Source of the DNA: Rhodovulum sp. 12E13
Lineage (GTDB): Bacteria; Pseudomonadota; Alphaproteobacteria; Rhodobacterales; Rhodobacteraceae
Length of the DNA: 64,000 nucleotides
NCBI RefSeq assembly: GCF_003340565.1
Contig: NZ_QPLK01000009.1
Coordinates: 84,111-148,110 of the forward strand
Reading direction: 5' to 3'
Positions 47,556 to 56,326 of this stretch are shown here, piece by piece (within the stretch, counting starts at the first letter, position 1; every line of letters begins with the position of its first letter). A program made the position numbers and the translations under genes. A model generated the notes under the pieces. That model saw only the letters and a list, made by a program, of their open reading frames with translations. It was not told the DNA's origin and ran no database searches.

Positions 47556-48602
47556 TCACAGCCGCGGCAGCGCCACCGGCCCCGTCCACGTCACAGACCG
47601 CCCGTGGAAGTCGACCCGCGCCAGCGCCACAGTCGCACCGCCCGGCCACAGTGTCAGCGTCAGCCCGGCGGTGCGCCGGCCGTCGGCCTCCATCCCGATC
47701 CGCGCGAGCGGCGCGTCGCGCGTCGCACGGGCGCCGGCCGCTTCGATCAGCGCCTCGCCCTTTTCGCGCGCCGCCTCGGGCAGATATTGCCAGGCCACCG
47801 TGTGGAAGACGACCGTCGCGATTCCCTCGCGCCGGCGCGGCAGCTCGGCCCGCAGCCACTCGACCGCGTCGCCCCGCGCCACATCGGCCGGCGCCTCCGC
47901 CGCGCGTGCCAGGGCCGCCTCGGTGAGCGCGCGCCGCTCCGGCTGGTCCGGCCAGAGGTAGGAGAGCAGGCGCAGCCGGTCCTCCGGAAGGGCCGGGTCG
48001 AAGGGCGCAAGGTCCACCCCCCGCCGCTCCATGACCTCGAGAGGACAGGGTGCCGGCGCCGGCCCCTGCCAGCCGGGGCGCAGCAGGGGCGGGGCGTCCG
48101 CCGGCCCCCAGGCCCTGCCCGACGCCTCCAGCCGGAACAGGTCCGCGCGCAGGTTCAGCCCCGCCGCGCAGCCAAGCTCCCACAGCGCGAGCGGCCTGCC
48201 CGTCGCCGCCGCGACCATACCGAGCGCCGGGATCAGCGCCGCCGCCCGCCGCACCTCGTTGGTCTGCGGCGCCCGGCCGAGCGCCTCGAGCAGCGCACCC
48301 TGGTGGCGCGCGAGCGCCCGCTCCACCGCCGACCACAGCGCCCCGTCCGGCACCTCGTGCGGCGGGTAGACGCGCGCGAGGTCCGCATCCGCCCCCGCCA
48401 GAACCAGCCGGTGCAACCCGCCGGCAAGCCGCAGCATCGGGTTGTCGGCCGCGATCCCCGCATCGCCCGGCCAGAACAGTACCGCGTCCGCCACCGCGCC
48501 GCCCGGCGCAAGTCGCTCGGCACAGAGCGCCATGAGCCGCGCCATGAACGGCGAGCCCAGCCGCGCGCAGGCTCGCCCCTGCATGGCGAAGCCCGCCCGC
48601 AC
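47556..48602 (-). CDS. DUF2332 family protein
   Basis: 348 aa from a GTG start. Family segments are CARLGSPFMARLMALCAERL near the N-terminus, TNEVRRAAALIPALG, and LWELGCAAGLNLRADLF, which resembles a methyltransferase-like SAM loop; the family is uncharacterised. The start is uncertain: GTG at 48602 gives a homologue-like MRAGFAMQGRACARLG, while ATG 48584 would shorten it and an ATG at 48713 would run through an intergenic repeat. It follows the serine hydrolase on the same strand. Confidence 0.75.
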   Translation of the reverse strand: MRAGFAMQGRACARLGSPFMARLMALCAERLAPGGAVADAVLFWPGDAGIAADNPMLRLAGGLHRLVLAGADADLARVYPPHEVPDGALWSAVERALARHQGALLEALGRAPQTNEVRRAAALIPALGMVAAATGRPLALWELGCAAGLNLRADLFRLEASGRAWGPADAPPLLRPGWQGPAPAPCPLEVMERRGVDLAPFDPALPEDRLRLLSYLWPDQPERRALTEAALARAAEAPADVARGDAVEWLRAELPRRREGIATVVFHTVAWQYLPEAAREKGEALIEAAGARATRDAPLARIGMEADGRRTAGLTLTLWPGGATVALARVDFHGRSVTWTGPVALPRL

Positions 48603-48638
48603 CCGCGCCGCGCGGGCCACCCTGTCGGCGTCCGCGCA

Positions 48639-48665
48639 CTTCTTCTTGCTGCAAGTATTCCGGGG
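48639..48665 (+). repeat. CAAATA intergenic repeat, copy 7 (variant CAAGTA)
   Basis: On the plus strand it reads CTTCTTCTTGCTGCAAGTAT, then TCCGGGG. A perfect GC hairpin (CCGGGGGG-CTGG-CCCCCCGG, 48671-48690) follows. It lies between the DUF2332 start and the serine hydrolase stop. Confidence 0.55.
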
Positions 48666-48709
48666 GGCTCCGGGGGGCTGGCCCCCCGGTCCGCCGGTGC
48701 CGCCGGGCC

Positions 48710-49882
48710 TCACCTCCGAGCCTCAAGCGCGTCCGAGATCGCGCGGAGTGCCGCCATGGCCGCCGCCTGCCGTCCCGGCGCGCGGAAGCCCCGGTCGGCC
48801 GCGGTCGCCACGATCACCACGTCGCGCACCCGGTCGATGTAGAGGTATTGCCCGTAGACGCCCCGCCCCAGCACCTCTCCCGGCCGGCCGTCCCACGGGA
48901 TCCACCACTGGTAGCCGTAGCGCAGCGCCCCGGGCGCGGTCGCCGCCTGTGGCGTGGTGCTCGCCTCGATCCACGCCTCGGGCACCACCTGCCGACCGCC
49001 GATCCGCCCCTCCTGCGCCACCATCAGCCCGAACCGGGCGTAGTCGCGGAGGGCCAGGTTGAGCCCGCCGAGGGCGAAGGCCACCCCCTCGCCGTCGGTC
49101 AGGAAATAGGGCTCGGCCTCGAGCCCGAGCGGCGCGATCAGCCGCTCCGACATCAGCTCGGCCAGCGACCGGCCCGTCGCGCCCCGCAGCACCATGGCCA
49201 GCACGTGGGTGTCGATCGAGACATACGCCCACGCTTCCCCCGCCGGTCGGTCGCGCGCCTCGAGCGCGGCGGCGAACCCGTCCATCGTGCCGCCCAGCGC
49301 GATGACCCGGCCCATCCGGTTGATGTCGGAGCGCGAGTCCAGGTAATCCTCGTCGAAGGTGACGCCAGACTGCATGGTCAGCGCGTCGCGCACCGTCACC
49401 CCTGCATAGGCCGAGCCGGCGAGGGCCGGGGCGTGGTCGGTCACGGGGTCGTCCAGCGCCACCTCGCCCCGCGCCACGGAGAGGCCGAAGAGCGCGGAGA
49501 GGAAGCTCTTGGCGATCGACCAGGAGATGCGACGGTCGTCGGGGGCGGTGCCGAGGCGGGCGCGCTCGACCACCAGCGCACCCCGGTCGAGCACGACGAG
49601 GCCGGTCACGTCGGTCGCCGCGATCCAGTCCTCGGCCACGGCGGGCAGGACGAGGGGGGTGCCCGGGGGCAGGGGCGTTACCGGCCCGTCGCCGCGCGGC
49701 AGGGGCGTGGTCAGGAAGAGCGAGTCCATCGCCGAGAAGTTGCCGACGATGCTGTCCTCGTCGAACAGCGTGTTCACCGCATGGAGCCGCGACAGCTCCT
49801 CGCGGAACCACAGGCCGCCGGCGAGTGCCATGACGGCCAGCGCGAGAAGGACGACGCCCGCCCGGCGCAGCCAGCGCTTCAT
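48710..49882 (-). CDS. Serine hydrolase of the beta-lactamase (class C) family
   Basis: 390 aa. An N-terminal membrane anchor (VVLLALAVMALAGGLWF) is followed by a periplasmic penicillin-binding fold. The S-x-x-K motif is SIAK, Ser122 and Lys125; YVSIDTH supplies the Tyr, and a late GVYGQYLYI segment takes the place of the KTG-like motif. Members include esterases, DD-peptidases and 6-aminohexanoate hydrolases; the activity is not determined. Its start overlaps the pth stop (ATGA), so they are co-translated. Confidence 0.85.
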   Translation of the reverse strand: MKRWLRRAGVVLLALAVMALAGGLWFREELSRLHAVNTLFDEDSIVGNFSAMDSLFLTTPLPRGDGPVTPLPPGTPLVLPAVAEDWIAATDVTGLVVLDRGALVVERARLGTAPDDRRISWSIAKSFLSALFGLSVARGEVALDDPVTDHAPALAGSAYAGVTVRDALTMQSGVTFDEDYLDSRSDINRMGRVIALGGTMDGFAAALEARDRPAGEAWAYVSIDTHVLAMVLRGATGRSLAELMSERLIAPLGLEAEPYFLTDGEGVAFALGGLNLALRDYARFGLMVAQEGRIGGRQVVPEAWIEASTTPQAATAPGALRYGYQWWIPWDGRPGEVLGRGVYGQYLYIDRVRDVVIVATAADRGFRAPGRQAAAMAALRAISDALEARR

Positions 49883-50625
49883 CAGCGGAACCGGTCGAGC
49901 AGCTTCTGCATCGGCGTGCGCTGGTCCTCCGTCTCCGGCTCAGCCGGGGGGCCGTCGTCCGGCCGCGCGCCGCCTGCCGCGCCGGCGGCCGCACCCGTCG
50001 CCGCGCCCTTCGTCGTGCCGCCGCCCTTGTCGCCGGCGTTGCCGCCGCCCGAACGGGCTGGCGCCACCCGCTGCGCCACCGCGTTCTGGAAGCGGCTCCA
50101 GTCGCCCGCCGCGAGCGCGTCTGCCCCGTCGGCGATGCCGCGCATCAGGTCGTCGAGCCACCCGGCGTCGGCCTTGGCAAAGTCGTGCAGGACGTAGCCC
50201 GACACCGCCTCCTTCCGCCCCGGATGTCCGATGCCGAGGCGCACGCGCGGGTAGTCCGGACCGATGGCCGAATGGATGGAGCGCAGCCCGTTGTGGCCGG
50301 CATGGCCCCCACCCTGCTTGATCCGGCACTTGCCCGGCGCGAGGTCGAGCTCGTCGTGGATCACGATCACGTCGGCCGGCTCGAGCTTGTAGAAGCGCAT
50401 CGCCTCGCCCACCGCGTTGCCCGAGCGGTTCATGTAGGTCTGCGGCTTGAGAAGCAGCGCCTTGTCGCCGCCGAGCCGCCCCTCGGCCACCTGCGCCTGG
50501 AACTTCGACCGCCAGGGCGAGAAGCCGTGGTCCTCGGCGATCCGGTCGACCGCCATGAACCCGATATTGTGCCGATGGCGGGCATACTGGCCGCCCGGAT
50601 TGCCCAGACCCACGATCAGGCGCAT
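49882..50625 (-). CDS. pth: Peptidyl-tRNA hydrolase
   Basis: 247 aa. It recycles peptidyl-tRNA. The catalytic residues are visible: YARHRHNIGF (His), KPQTYMNRSG (Asn) and VIHDELDL (Asp). Residues about 190-247 form a Gly/Ala/Thr-rich extension (GGGTTKGAATGAAAGAAGGA) ending in a short basic helix QKLLDRFR; this tail is longer than in E. coli Pth. The ATG at 50625 begins MRLIVGLGNPGG. It is coupled to a downstream serine hydrolase. Confidence 0.95.
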   Translation of the reverse strand: MRLIVGLGNPGGQYARHRHNIGFMAVDRIAEDHGFSPWRSKFQAQVAEGRLGGDKALLLKPQTYMNRSGNAVGEAMRFYKLEPADVIVIHDELDLAPGKCRIKQGGGHAGHNGLRSIHSAIGPDYPRVRLGIGHPGRKEAVSGYVLHDFAKADAGWLDDLMRGIADGADALAAGDWSRFQNAVAQRVAPARSGGGNAGDKGGGTTKGAATGAAAGAAGGARPDDGPPAEPETEDQRTPMQKLLDRFR

Positions 50626-50771
50626 GGCGTCTCTCCCTCCGGCTCGCTCGGGCCCCCTCATGCAACGAAGTGCCGCGCGATGCCAGACCGGGCAGCGGGG
50701 GGCGGCATCTGGCCCTCCTCGCGCCGACGCGCTACCGAGAGGCCAGCCACGCGTCGAACGAGGGGTTTGCG

Positions 50772-51083
50772 ATGTATTTGACGATGAACCGCTTCAGGGT
50801 GAAGGCCGGGCACGAGGCCGAGTTCGAGACCGTCTGGAAGACGCGCGACAGCCACCTCAAGTCGGTGCCGGGCTTCGTCGCGTTCCACCTGCTGAAGGGG
50901 CCCGAGCGCGACGGCCACATCCTCTACGCCTCCCATACCGCTTGGGAGAGCGAGGAGGCATTCACCGCATGGACGAAGTCGGAGGCATTCCGCGCCGCCC
51001 ATGCCGGGGCGGGCGCGCACAAGGAAATGTACGACGGCCCGCCCGAGCTCGAGATCTTCGAATCGGTGCAGAGCCTGTCCTGA
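50772..51083 (+). CDS. Antibiotic biosynthesis monooxygenase-type protein (ABM domain)
   Basis: 103 aa, one ABM ferredoxin-like domain: MYLTMNRFRVKAGHEAEFETVWKTRDSHL, GFVAFHLLKGPE, and WESEEAFTAWTKSEAFRAAHA. This family covers IsdG-type haem-degrading enzymes and small monooxygenases. No haem-binding residue can be assigned safely. It lies on the plus strand between pth and rplY, which are on the minus strand. Confidence 0.85.
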   Translation: MYLTMNRFRVKAGHEAEFETVWKTRDSHLKSVPGFVAFHLLKGPERDGHILYASHTAWESEEAFTAWTKSEAFRAAHAGAGAHKEMYDGPPELEIFESVQSLS

Positions 51084-51091
51084 AACGAAAC

Positions 51092-51117
51092 GGGGGCGCG
51101 CCCTGAGGCACGCCCCC
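51092..51117 (-). terminator. Hairpin between ABM and rplY, probable rplY terminator
   Basis: GGGGGCG (51092-51098) pairs with CGCCCCC (51111-51117) around a 12-nt loop. On the minus strand it is followed by CGTTTCGTTTCA, a T-rich tail, so it more likely ends rplY. It lies between two convergent genes and may serve both. Confidence 0.6.
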
Positions 51118-51141
51118 TCGTCTGACGGCGGGCGAGGGGGG

Positions 51142-51774
51142 TCAGGCCTCCTCCGCCTCCCCTTCAGCACCTTCCTCGGCCTCTTCCGCCTGCGCCGCGG
51201 CGAGGCCAGACGGCGCGGTGATGTTGGCGATGACGAAATCGCGCGCGATCGTGGGCTTGGCCCCCTGGGGCAGCTCGACCTGGCTGATCGTCACCGTGTC
51301 GCCGAGGTCGCGGCCGGCGAGATCGACCACGATCTTCTCGGGGATGTCGCCGGCGGTCACGATCAGCTCGACCTCGGGGCGCACCACGGTCAGAACGCCG
51401 CCCTTGCGCAGGCCGGGCGCGTCCTTCTCGTTGATGAACTCGACGGGGATGAACAGGTTGATCCGGCTCGTCCGGCGCAGGCGCATGAAATCGACATGCG
51501 TCGGCAGGTCCTTGACCACGTCACGCTGCACGGCACGGCAGATCACGCGCACGTCCTCCTGCCCCTCGACCTTGAGGTTGAACAGCGTCGACAGGAAGCG
51601 GCCCTGCTTGAGCCGCTTGATCAGGGCATTGTAGGGCAGGTTGATGGGCAGCGGATCCTTGCCGCCCCCATAGACGATCCCCGGAACGAGGTTCTCGCGT
51701 CGAGCCTGACGGGCGGCCCCCTTGCCTGTCCCCGTCCGTTCCAGGGCTTCGAGATCGGGAATCTCTCCAGCCAT
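51142..51774 (-). CDS. rplY: 50S ribosomal protein L25/general stress protein Ctc
   Basis: 210 aa, the longer CTC form with an N-terminal L25 beta-barrel ([31 protein letters not shown]) and a C-terminal TL5-like domain, ending in an acidic tail ([15 protein letters not shown]). It binds 5S rRNA. The ATG at 51774 is chosen for the family start [11 protein letters not shown]. In many bacteria rplY precedes pth directly; here one plus-strand gene separates them. Confidence 0.95.
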   Translation of the reverse strand: MAGEIPDLEALERTGTGKGAARQARRENLVPGIVYGGGKDPLPINLPYNALIKRLKQGRFLSTLFNLKVEGQEDVRVICRAVQRDVVKDLPTHVDFMRLRRTSRINLFIPVEFINEKDAPGLRKGGVLTVVRPEVELIVTAGDIPEKIVVDLAGRDLGDTVTISQVELPQGAKPTIARDFVIANITAPSGLAAAQAEEAEEGAEGEAEEA

Positions 51775-51973
51775 GTCTGTCTCCTTCAGCCGGGCATCCT
51801 CCAAGGGTGCATGCCCGAGGGTTCACGATGAAGCCGGGCGCATAGCCCGGATCGCTTGCGAAGGGAAGCGGCAATCGGGGCGCTGGCGCCCGTTCGGCCG
51901 TGCCGGCCGCTTCCTTCCATACCGGACAGGCATGCTGCGTGCCGGTGTCGCGTGCCGGTCTTGAACGAGGATC

Positions 51974-53146
51974 TCAGTTCGCCGCCCAGCGCCCCTCGAA
52001 GTCCTCCGGCACCAGCAGGATGTCGCGGTCGACCTCGTGGATGTCGCGGCGCCCGCAGAGGGCCATCGACACGTCGAGCTCCTTTCTGATGACCTCCAGC
52101 GCCGCCGTCACCCCCTTCTGCCCCATCGCGCCGAGGCCGTAGGTCCAGGCGCGACCGATATAGGTGCCCTTCGCGCCCAGGGCCATCGCCTTGAGCACGT
52201 CCTGGCCCGAGCGGATGCCGCCGTCGAAATGCACCTCGATCTTGTCGCCCACCGCGTCGACGATGGGCCGGAGCGCCCGGATCGACGACAGTGCGCCGTC
52301 GAGTTGCCGCCCGCCGTGATTCGAGACCACGATCGCGTCGGCGCCCACGGCGACGGCGGCCTTGGCGTCCTCGACGTCGAGGATGCCCTTGAGGATCACC
52401 GGGCCGCCGTCCCACATGTCCATCAGGTGGCGGATGCGCGTCCAGTCGAGCGCCGGGTCGAAGGCCTCGGCCGTCCAGGAGGCGAGCGAGCCGGGGTCGG
52501 AGACGCCGTCGGCATGGCCCACGATATTGCCGAAGAAGCGGTTCCTCGTGCCCAGCATCTCGAGCCCCCAGCGCCATTTCGTCGAGAGGTCGAGGATGGA
52601 TTTCGGCGTGAGCTTCGGGGGGGTCGACAGGCCGTTGCGGACGTCCTTGTGGCGCTGGCCGAGCACCTGAAGGTCGACCGTGATGACCAGCGCCGAACAG
52701 CCGGCCTTCTTTGCCCGCGCGATCAGGCGGCGCATGAAGTCGTCGTCCTTCAGCGTGTAGACCTGGAACCAGAAGGGCCTGGTGGTCTTGCGCGCCACCT
52801 CCTCGATCGAGCAGACCGACATGGTGGACAGGGTGAAGGGGACGCCGGCCTTCTCGGCCGCCCGCGCCGCCTTGATCTCGCCGTCGGCCGACTGCATGCC
52901 GGTCAGCCCGACGGGGGCCAGTGCCACGGGCATCGACACGTCGTGGCCCACCATCTGCGTGGCCAGCGTGCGGTTCGACATGTCCTTGGCGATGCGCTGG
53001 CGCAGATAGATCTGCGAGAAGTCGGAGGAGTTCTCGCGGAAGGTCTGCTCGGTCCAGCTGCCCGACTCGGCGTAGTCGTAGAACATCTTCGGCACGCGCC
53101 GCCGGTAGATGCGCTTGAGATCGTCGATATTGGTGATGACGGCCAC
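51974..53146 (-). CDS. lldD: L-lactate dehydrogenase, FMN-dependent (alpha-hydroxyacid oxidase family)
   Basis: 390 aa. It oxidises L-lactate to pyruvate, passing electrons to the respiratory chain. The segment VSNHGGRQLDGA contains the catalytic His of the family signature, and VHFDGGIRSGQDVLKAMALGAKGTYIGRAWTYGLGA forms the FMN phosphate site. It begins MAVITNIDDLKRIYRRRVP. A lactate permease lies 25 kb away in the window. It is a single gene. Confidence 0.93.
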   Translation of the reverse strand: MAVITNIDDLKRIYRRRVPKMFYDYAESGSWTEQTFRENSSDFSQIYLRQRIAKDMSNRTLATQMVGHDVSMPVALAPVGLTGMQSADGEIKAARAAEKAGVPFTLSTMSVCSIEEVARKTTRPFWFQVYTLKDDDFMRRLIARAKKAGCSALVITVDLQVLGQRHKDVRNGLSTPPKLTPKSILDLSTKWRWGLEMLGTRNRFFGNIVGHADGVSDPGSLASWTAEAFDPALDWTRIRHLMDMWDGGPVILKGILDVEDAKAAVAVGADAIVVSNHGGRQLDGALSSIRALRPIVDAVGDKIEVHFDGGIRSGQDVLKAMALGAKGTYIGRAWTYGLGAMGQKGVTAALEVIRKELDVSMALCGRRDIHEVDRDILLVPEDFEGRWAAN

Positions 53147-53644
53147 GCCTGCGCCTCCCTCCGCCGGATTGGTCGGTTTGTCTTACCGATCCGGGGGGCA
53201 CGGGGCAATTGCGGCGGCGCGCACCCCATCGGGCCAACATGCGCAAGGCGAGGCCGTATCGATCAGTCCACGCTCGGGGCAGGTCTGCGCGGCCCGGCGG
53301 GCGCTTCGAGCCCAACGAGGCCCTGCGCGGCGCAGAGGCAGGTCGGTTGCCAGTCTTCCGGTCGTGGGGCGGACGGAGCACCGGGCCATGCGAAGGGGAG
53401 CCGACATCAGGATGGCCTTCCTGTCACGAGAGGGAGGCGCGCACGCCGCGTGCGCGACCCTGCCCGCCTGCCGGGTGCACCGCGCGAGAGGCCCGCGCCC
53501 TGCGTGGCCCCGTCCGGGCGATCGCCTGCGATCATCCCGCAGATGCGACCCGCCGATCCTGGTCGGCCTCGCGGGATGCGCCGTGCCCTGGAGATAGGGT
53601 GTCGTCCTTCGGTGCGGTCGGCTGCCGACGTGCCGCCCGCCGCC
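53147..53644. other. Intergenic region, nothing recognised
   Basis: This 498-base gap lies between the lldD start and the cobQ stop, both minus strand. Open frames here look like chance frames in GC-rich DNA. I see neither a riboswitch nor a repeat. An lldD promoter is expected near 53147-53250 but is not evident. Confidence 0.5.
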
Positions 53645-55090
53645 TTACCGGGCCGCCGCGAGGAGCGCGCCGATGTCGAGATGGGCCTCCATGTGGCCGG
53701 CGAGGCCGTCGAGGGTGGCATCGACGTCGGTGTCGTAGCGGCCCGATGCCGCCGCGCCGAAGCCCGCGAGATAGGCCGCGCGGAAGCCGTCGTCGCGGAA
53801 CATGCCGTGCAGGTAGCTGCCCGCCGCGCGGCCGCAGGCCGAGACGGCGCCTTCGGCCCGCCCCTCGACGCGGGCGAACGGGCGGGCGCGGTCGGGGCCG
53901 TCGGTGCGCCCGACATGGATCTCGTATCCGCGGAAGGAGGCGCCGGTCGCGGCGTGGATCGCCAACACCTCGGTCAGGCGCTTGTCGGGGGTCATCACGG
54001 TCTCGACGTCGAGCAGCCCGAGGCCGGCATCCGCGCCGGCGGGGCCTTCGATGCCCTCGGGGTCGGCGACGCGCCGGCCGAGCATCTGGTAGCCGCCGCA
54101 CAGGCCCAGCACCCGGCCGCCGCGCCGGACATGGGCGGCGATGTCGACATCCCATCCCTGCGCACGCAGGAAGGCGAGATCGCCGCGCGTCGACTTCGTG
54201 CCGGGGATGACGACGAGATCGGCGTCGCCGGGTAGCGCGCGGCCCGGTCCGAGCATTGTCAGCCGCACCGCTGGCTCCTGTGCGAGCGGGTCGAGATCGT
54301 CGAAGTTGGCGATGCGAGAGAGCACCGGGCAGACGACGTGCAGCCCCTCGGCGCGGGGCGGGCGGGCGAGGTCGACCGCATCCTCGGCCGGCAGGCGCCA
54401 GGCATCGGCGAACCAGGGCAGCACGCCGTAGCCGCGCCAGCCGGTGCGCGCGGCGATCAGGCCGTAGCCGTCGTCGAACAGCCGCGGGTCGCCGCGGAAA
54501 CGGTTGACGAGAAAGCCGGCGATCTGCGCCGCGTCGCCTGCGTCGAGCACCGCCTGCGTGCCGACGATCTGGGCGATCACGCCGCCCCGGTCGATGTCGC
54601 CGGCGAGGATCACCGGCACGTCGGCCGCCCGCGCGAAGCCCATGTTGGCGATGTCGCGCGGGCGCAGGTTCACCTCTGCCGGGCTGCCGGCCCCCTCGAC
54701 CACGACGAGGTCGTGCGCGGCGCGGAGGCGGCCGAAGCTCTCGAGCACGCGGGAGAGCAGCATCGGCCGCAGCGCGCCGTAATCGCGCGCCTCGGCCGTT
54801 GCGAGGCGCCGCCCCTGCACGACGACCTGCGCGCCGGTGTCGGTCTCGGGCTTGAGCAGGACCGGGTTCATGTCGGTATGGGGGGCGAGGCCGCAGGCCT
54901 GCGCCTGAACCGCCTGCGCCCGGCCGATCTCGCCGCCATCGGCCGTCACGGCGGCGTTGTTCGACATGTTCTGCGGCTTGAACGGCGCGACCGACAGCCC
55001 CCTGAGGCGGGCCGCCCGGCACAGGCCGGCGACCAGGAGCGACTTGCCGACATTGCTGCCGGTGCCCTGGATCATCAGCGCGCGGCCCAT
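53645..55090 (-). CDS. cobQ: Cobyric acid synthase
   Basis: 481 aa. It amidates adenosylcobyrinic acid a,c-diamide at four side chains using glutamine. The N-terminal dethiobiotin-synthetase-like domain has the P-loop [16 protein letters not shown], and [11 protein letters not shown]. The C-terminal triad glutaminase domain has [12 protein letters not shown] (Cys) and GYEIHVGRT (His region). The start at 55090 gives the standard [15 protein letters not shown]. It is the last gene of the riboswitch-led operon, four bases after the DUF1289 gene. Confidence 0.96.
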   Translation of the reverse strand: MGRALMIQGTGSNVGKSLLVAGLCRAARLRGLSVAPFKPQNMSNNAAVTADGGEIGRAQAVQAQACGLAPHTDMNPVLLKPETDTGAQVVVQGRRLATAEARDYGALRPMLLSRVLESFGRLRAAHDLVVVEGAGSPAEVNLRPRDIANMGFARAADVPVILAGDIDRGGVIAQIVGTQAVLDAGDAAQIAGFLVNRFRGDPRLFDDGYGLIAARTGWRGYGVLPWFADAWRLPAEDAVDLARPPRAEGLHVVCPVLSRIANFDDLDPLAQEPAVRLTMLGPGRALPGDADLVVIPGTKSTRGDLAFLRAQGWDVDIAAHVRRGGRVLGLCGGYQMLGRRVADPEGIEGPAGADAGLGLLDVETVMTPDKRLTEVLAIHAATGASFRGYEIHVGRTDGPDRARPFARVEGRAEGAVSACGRAAGSYLHGMFRDDGFRAAYLAGFGAAASGRYDTDVDATLDGLAGHMEAHLDIGALLAAAR

Positions 55091-55094
55091 GCGG

Positions 55095-55703
55095 TCAGGC
55101 CGGGTCGAGCGTGGCGATGCGCGCCCAGCCCTTGGGCAGGGGCGCGGCGTGGTGGCCGAGCGAGGGCGCATCCACCTCGGCACGCAGGGGCGGCGCCGCG
55201 ACCACGTGGCGGCCGTCCGCCTGCGCAGAGGTGGCGGGGCCCGCGCGCCCCTGCGGCAGGGCGAGCGCGAGGCGGGGCCGTGAACCCGCCGGTGCGATCT
55301 CGAACGCAGCGAGCCAGTGCGGCGCCTCGAGGCGCAGGATGGCCGTGGCGGTGCGCAGCGTGAGGGCCGAGTCGCTCCGGGCGGTCTCCTCGACGGGGCC
55401 GGCGATCTCGGCCGCCGCGTCGGCTGGCCCGGCCCGGAGCGTCCAGCCGCCGGCGAGCCGCTGCGCCACCGCGTCGAGCAACTCCGCGCCGCGCCAGTCG
55501 AGTCGGCGCAGGGTCAGGCGCAGGCGGGCGGCGCGGGCCGGCAGGTCGGCCCAGACGCGGGCGCGCTCGGCCTCATCCGCGGCGCCCCAGCGCACGATCT
55601 CGTCCAGGGTGCGCGCGCAGCCGGTGCACAGCCCGGCCTGCCTGTCCATCACGCAGTGTCCGATGCAGGGGCTCGCCGGGGGAAGGCGACCGGTGACGGC
55701 CAT
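55095..55703 (-). CDS. DUF1289 protein with a C-terminal extension, within the cobalamin operon
   Basis: 202 aa. The N-terminal DUF1289 domain (about residues 10-55) has a C-x3-C-x8-C-x2-C cysteine set in [29 protein letters not shown], suited to zinc or an Fe-S cluster. The rest (about 145 residues) is not a known domain; it contains [21 protein letters not shown] and the Trp-rich [11 protein letters not shown]. Most DUF1289 proteins are only 60-80 aa. Its start overlaps the cobO stop (ATGA), and cobQ follows by four bases, so a role in corrinoid metabolism is likely but unproven. Confidence 0.85.
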   Translation of the reverse strand: MAVTGRLPPASPCIGHCVMDRQAGLCTGCARTLDEIVRWGAADEAERARVWADLPARAARLRLTLRRLDWRGAELLDAVAQRLAGGWTLRAGPADAAAEIAGPVEETARSDSALTLRTATAILRLEAPHWLAAFEIAPAGSRPRLALALPQGRAGPATSAQADGRHVVAAPPLRAEVDAPSLGHHAAPLPKGWARIATLDPA

Positions 55704-56326
55704 CAGTGCTCCACCCCCTTCTGCGCCTTCACCCCGTCCTCGAACGGGTGCTTGACCATGCTCATCTCGGTCACGAGGTCGGCCGCGGCGATCAGCTCGG
55801 GTTTGGCGCTGCGCCCGGTGAGGCAGACATGGGTCATCTGCGGCTTCTCGGTTTGCAGGAAGTCCACCACCTCGTCGATGTCGAGGTAGTCGTAGCGCAG
55901 GGCGATGTTGATCTCGTCCAGCAGCACGAAGCGCATCGCCGGGTCGCGGATCAGCGCCTTGGCCCGCTCCCACCCGGCGCGGGCGGCGGCGATGTCGCGC
56001 TGGCGGTCCTGCACGTCCCAGGTGAACCCCTCGCCGGAGACGACGAAGGTGACCTCGTCCGCGAAGCGCTCGCGCAGGATCTTCTTCTCTCCTGTTTCCC
56101 ACGTGCCCTTGATGAACTGCACCACCGCGCAGGGCATCTGCCAGGCGACGCAGCGCAGGATCATCCCGAAGGCCGACGAGCTCTTGCCCTTGCCGTTGCC
56201 GGTATGGACGATGACGAGCCCCTTCTCCTCGGTCTTGGTCTTCATCATCTCGGCGCGGGCGGCCTTGATGCGCCGCATCTTCTCGGCGTGGCGCGCGTCT
56301 CGCTCGGCCTCGGTCTCGTCGGTCAT
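55703..56326 (-). CDS. cobO: Cob(I)yrinic acid a,c-diamide adenosyltransferase
   Basis: 207 aa. It attaches the 5'-deoxyadenosyl group to cobalt, so it makes the coenzyme form needed by Ecm. CobO/BtuR features are VIVHTGNGKGKSSSAFG (P-loop), VVQFIKGTWETGE, and VLLDEINIALRYDYLD. The N-terminal helix (RHAEKMRRIKAARAEMM) is usual. It overlaps both btuF and the DUF1289 gene by four bases. Confidence 0.96.
   Translation of the reverse strand: MTDETEAERDARHAEKMRRIKAARAEMMKTKTEEKGLVIVHTGNGKGKSSSAFGMILRCVAWQMPCAVVQFIKGTWETGEKKILRERFADEVTFVVSGEGFTWDVQDRQRDIAAARAGWERAKALIRDPAMRFVLLDEINIALRYDYLDIDEVVDFLQTEKPQMTHVCLTGRSAKPELIAAADLVTEMSMVKHPFEDGVKAQKGVEH

Noticed and set aside
53300..53420. Second cobalamin riboswitch upstream of lldD (GGCAGGTCGG...CCAGTC).
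   Set aside because: Only a partial resemblance to the 3' end of the aptamer is present; the B12-box and the GCAACTGTGA core are missing.
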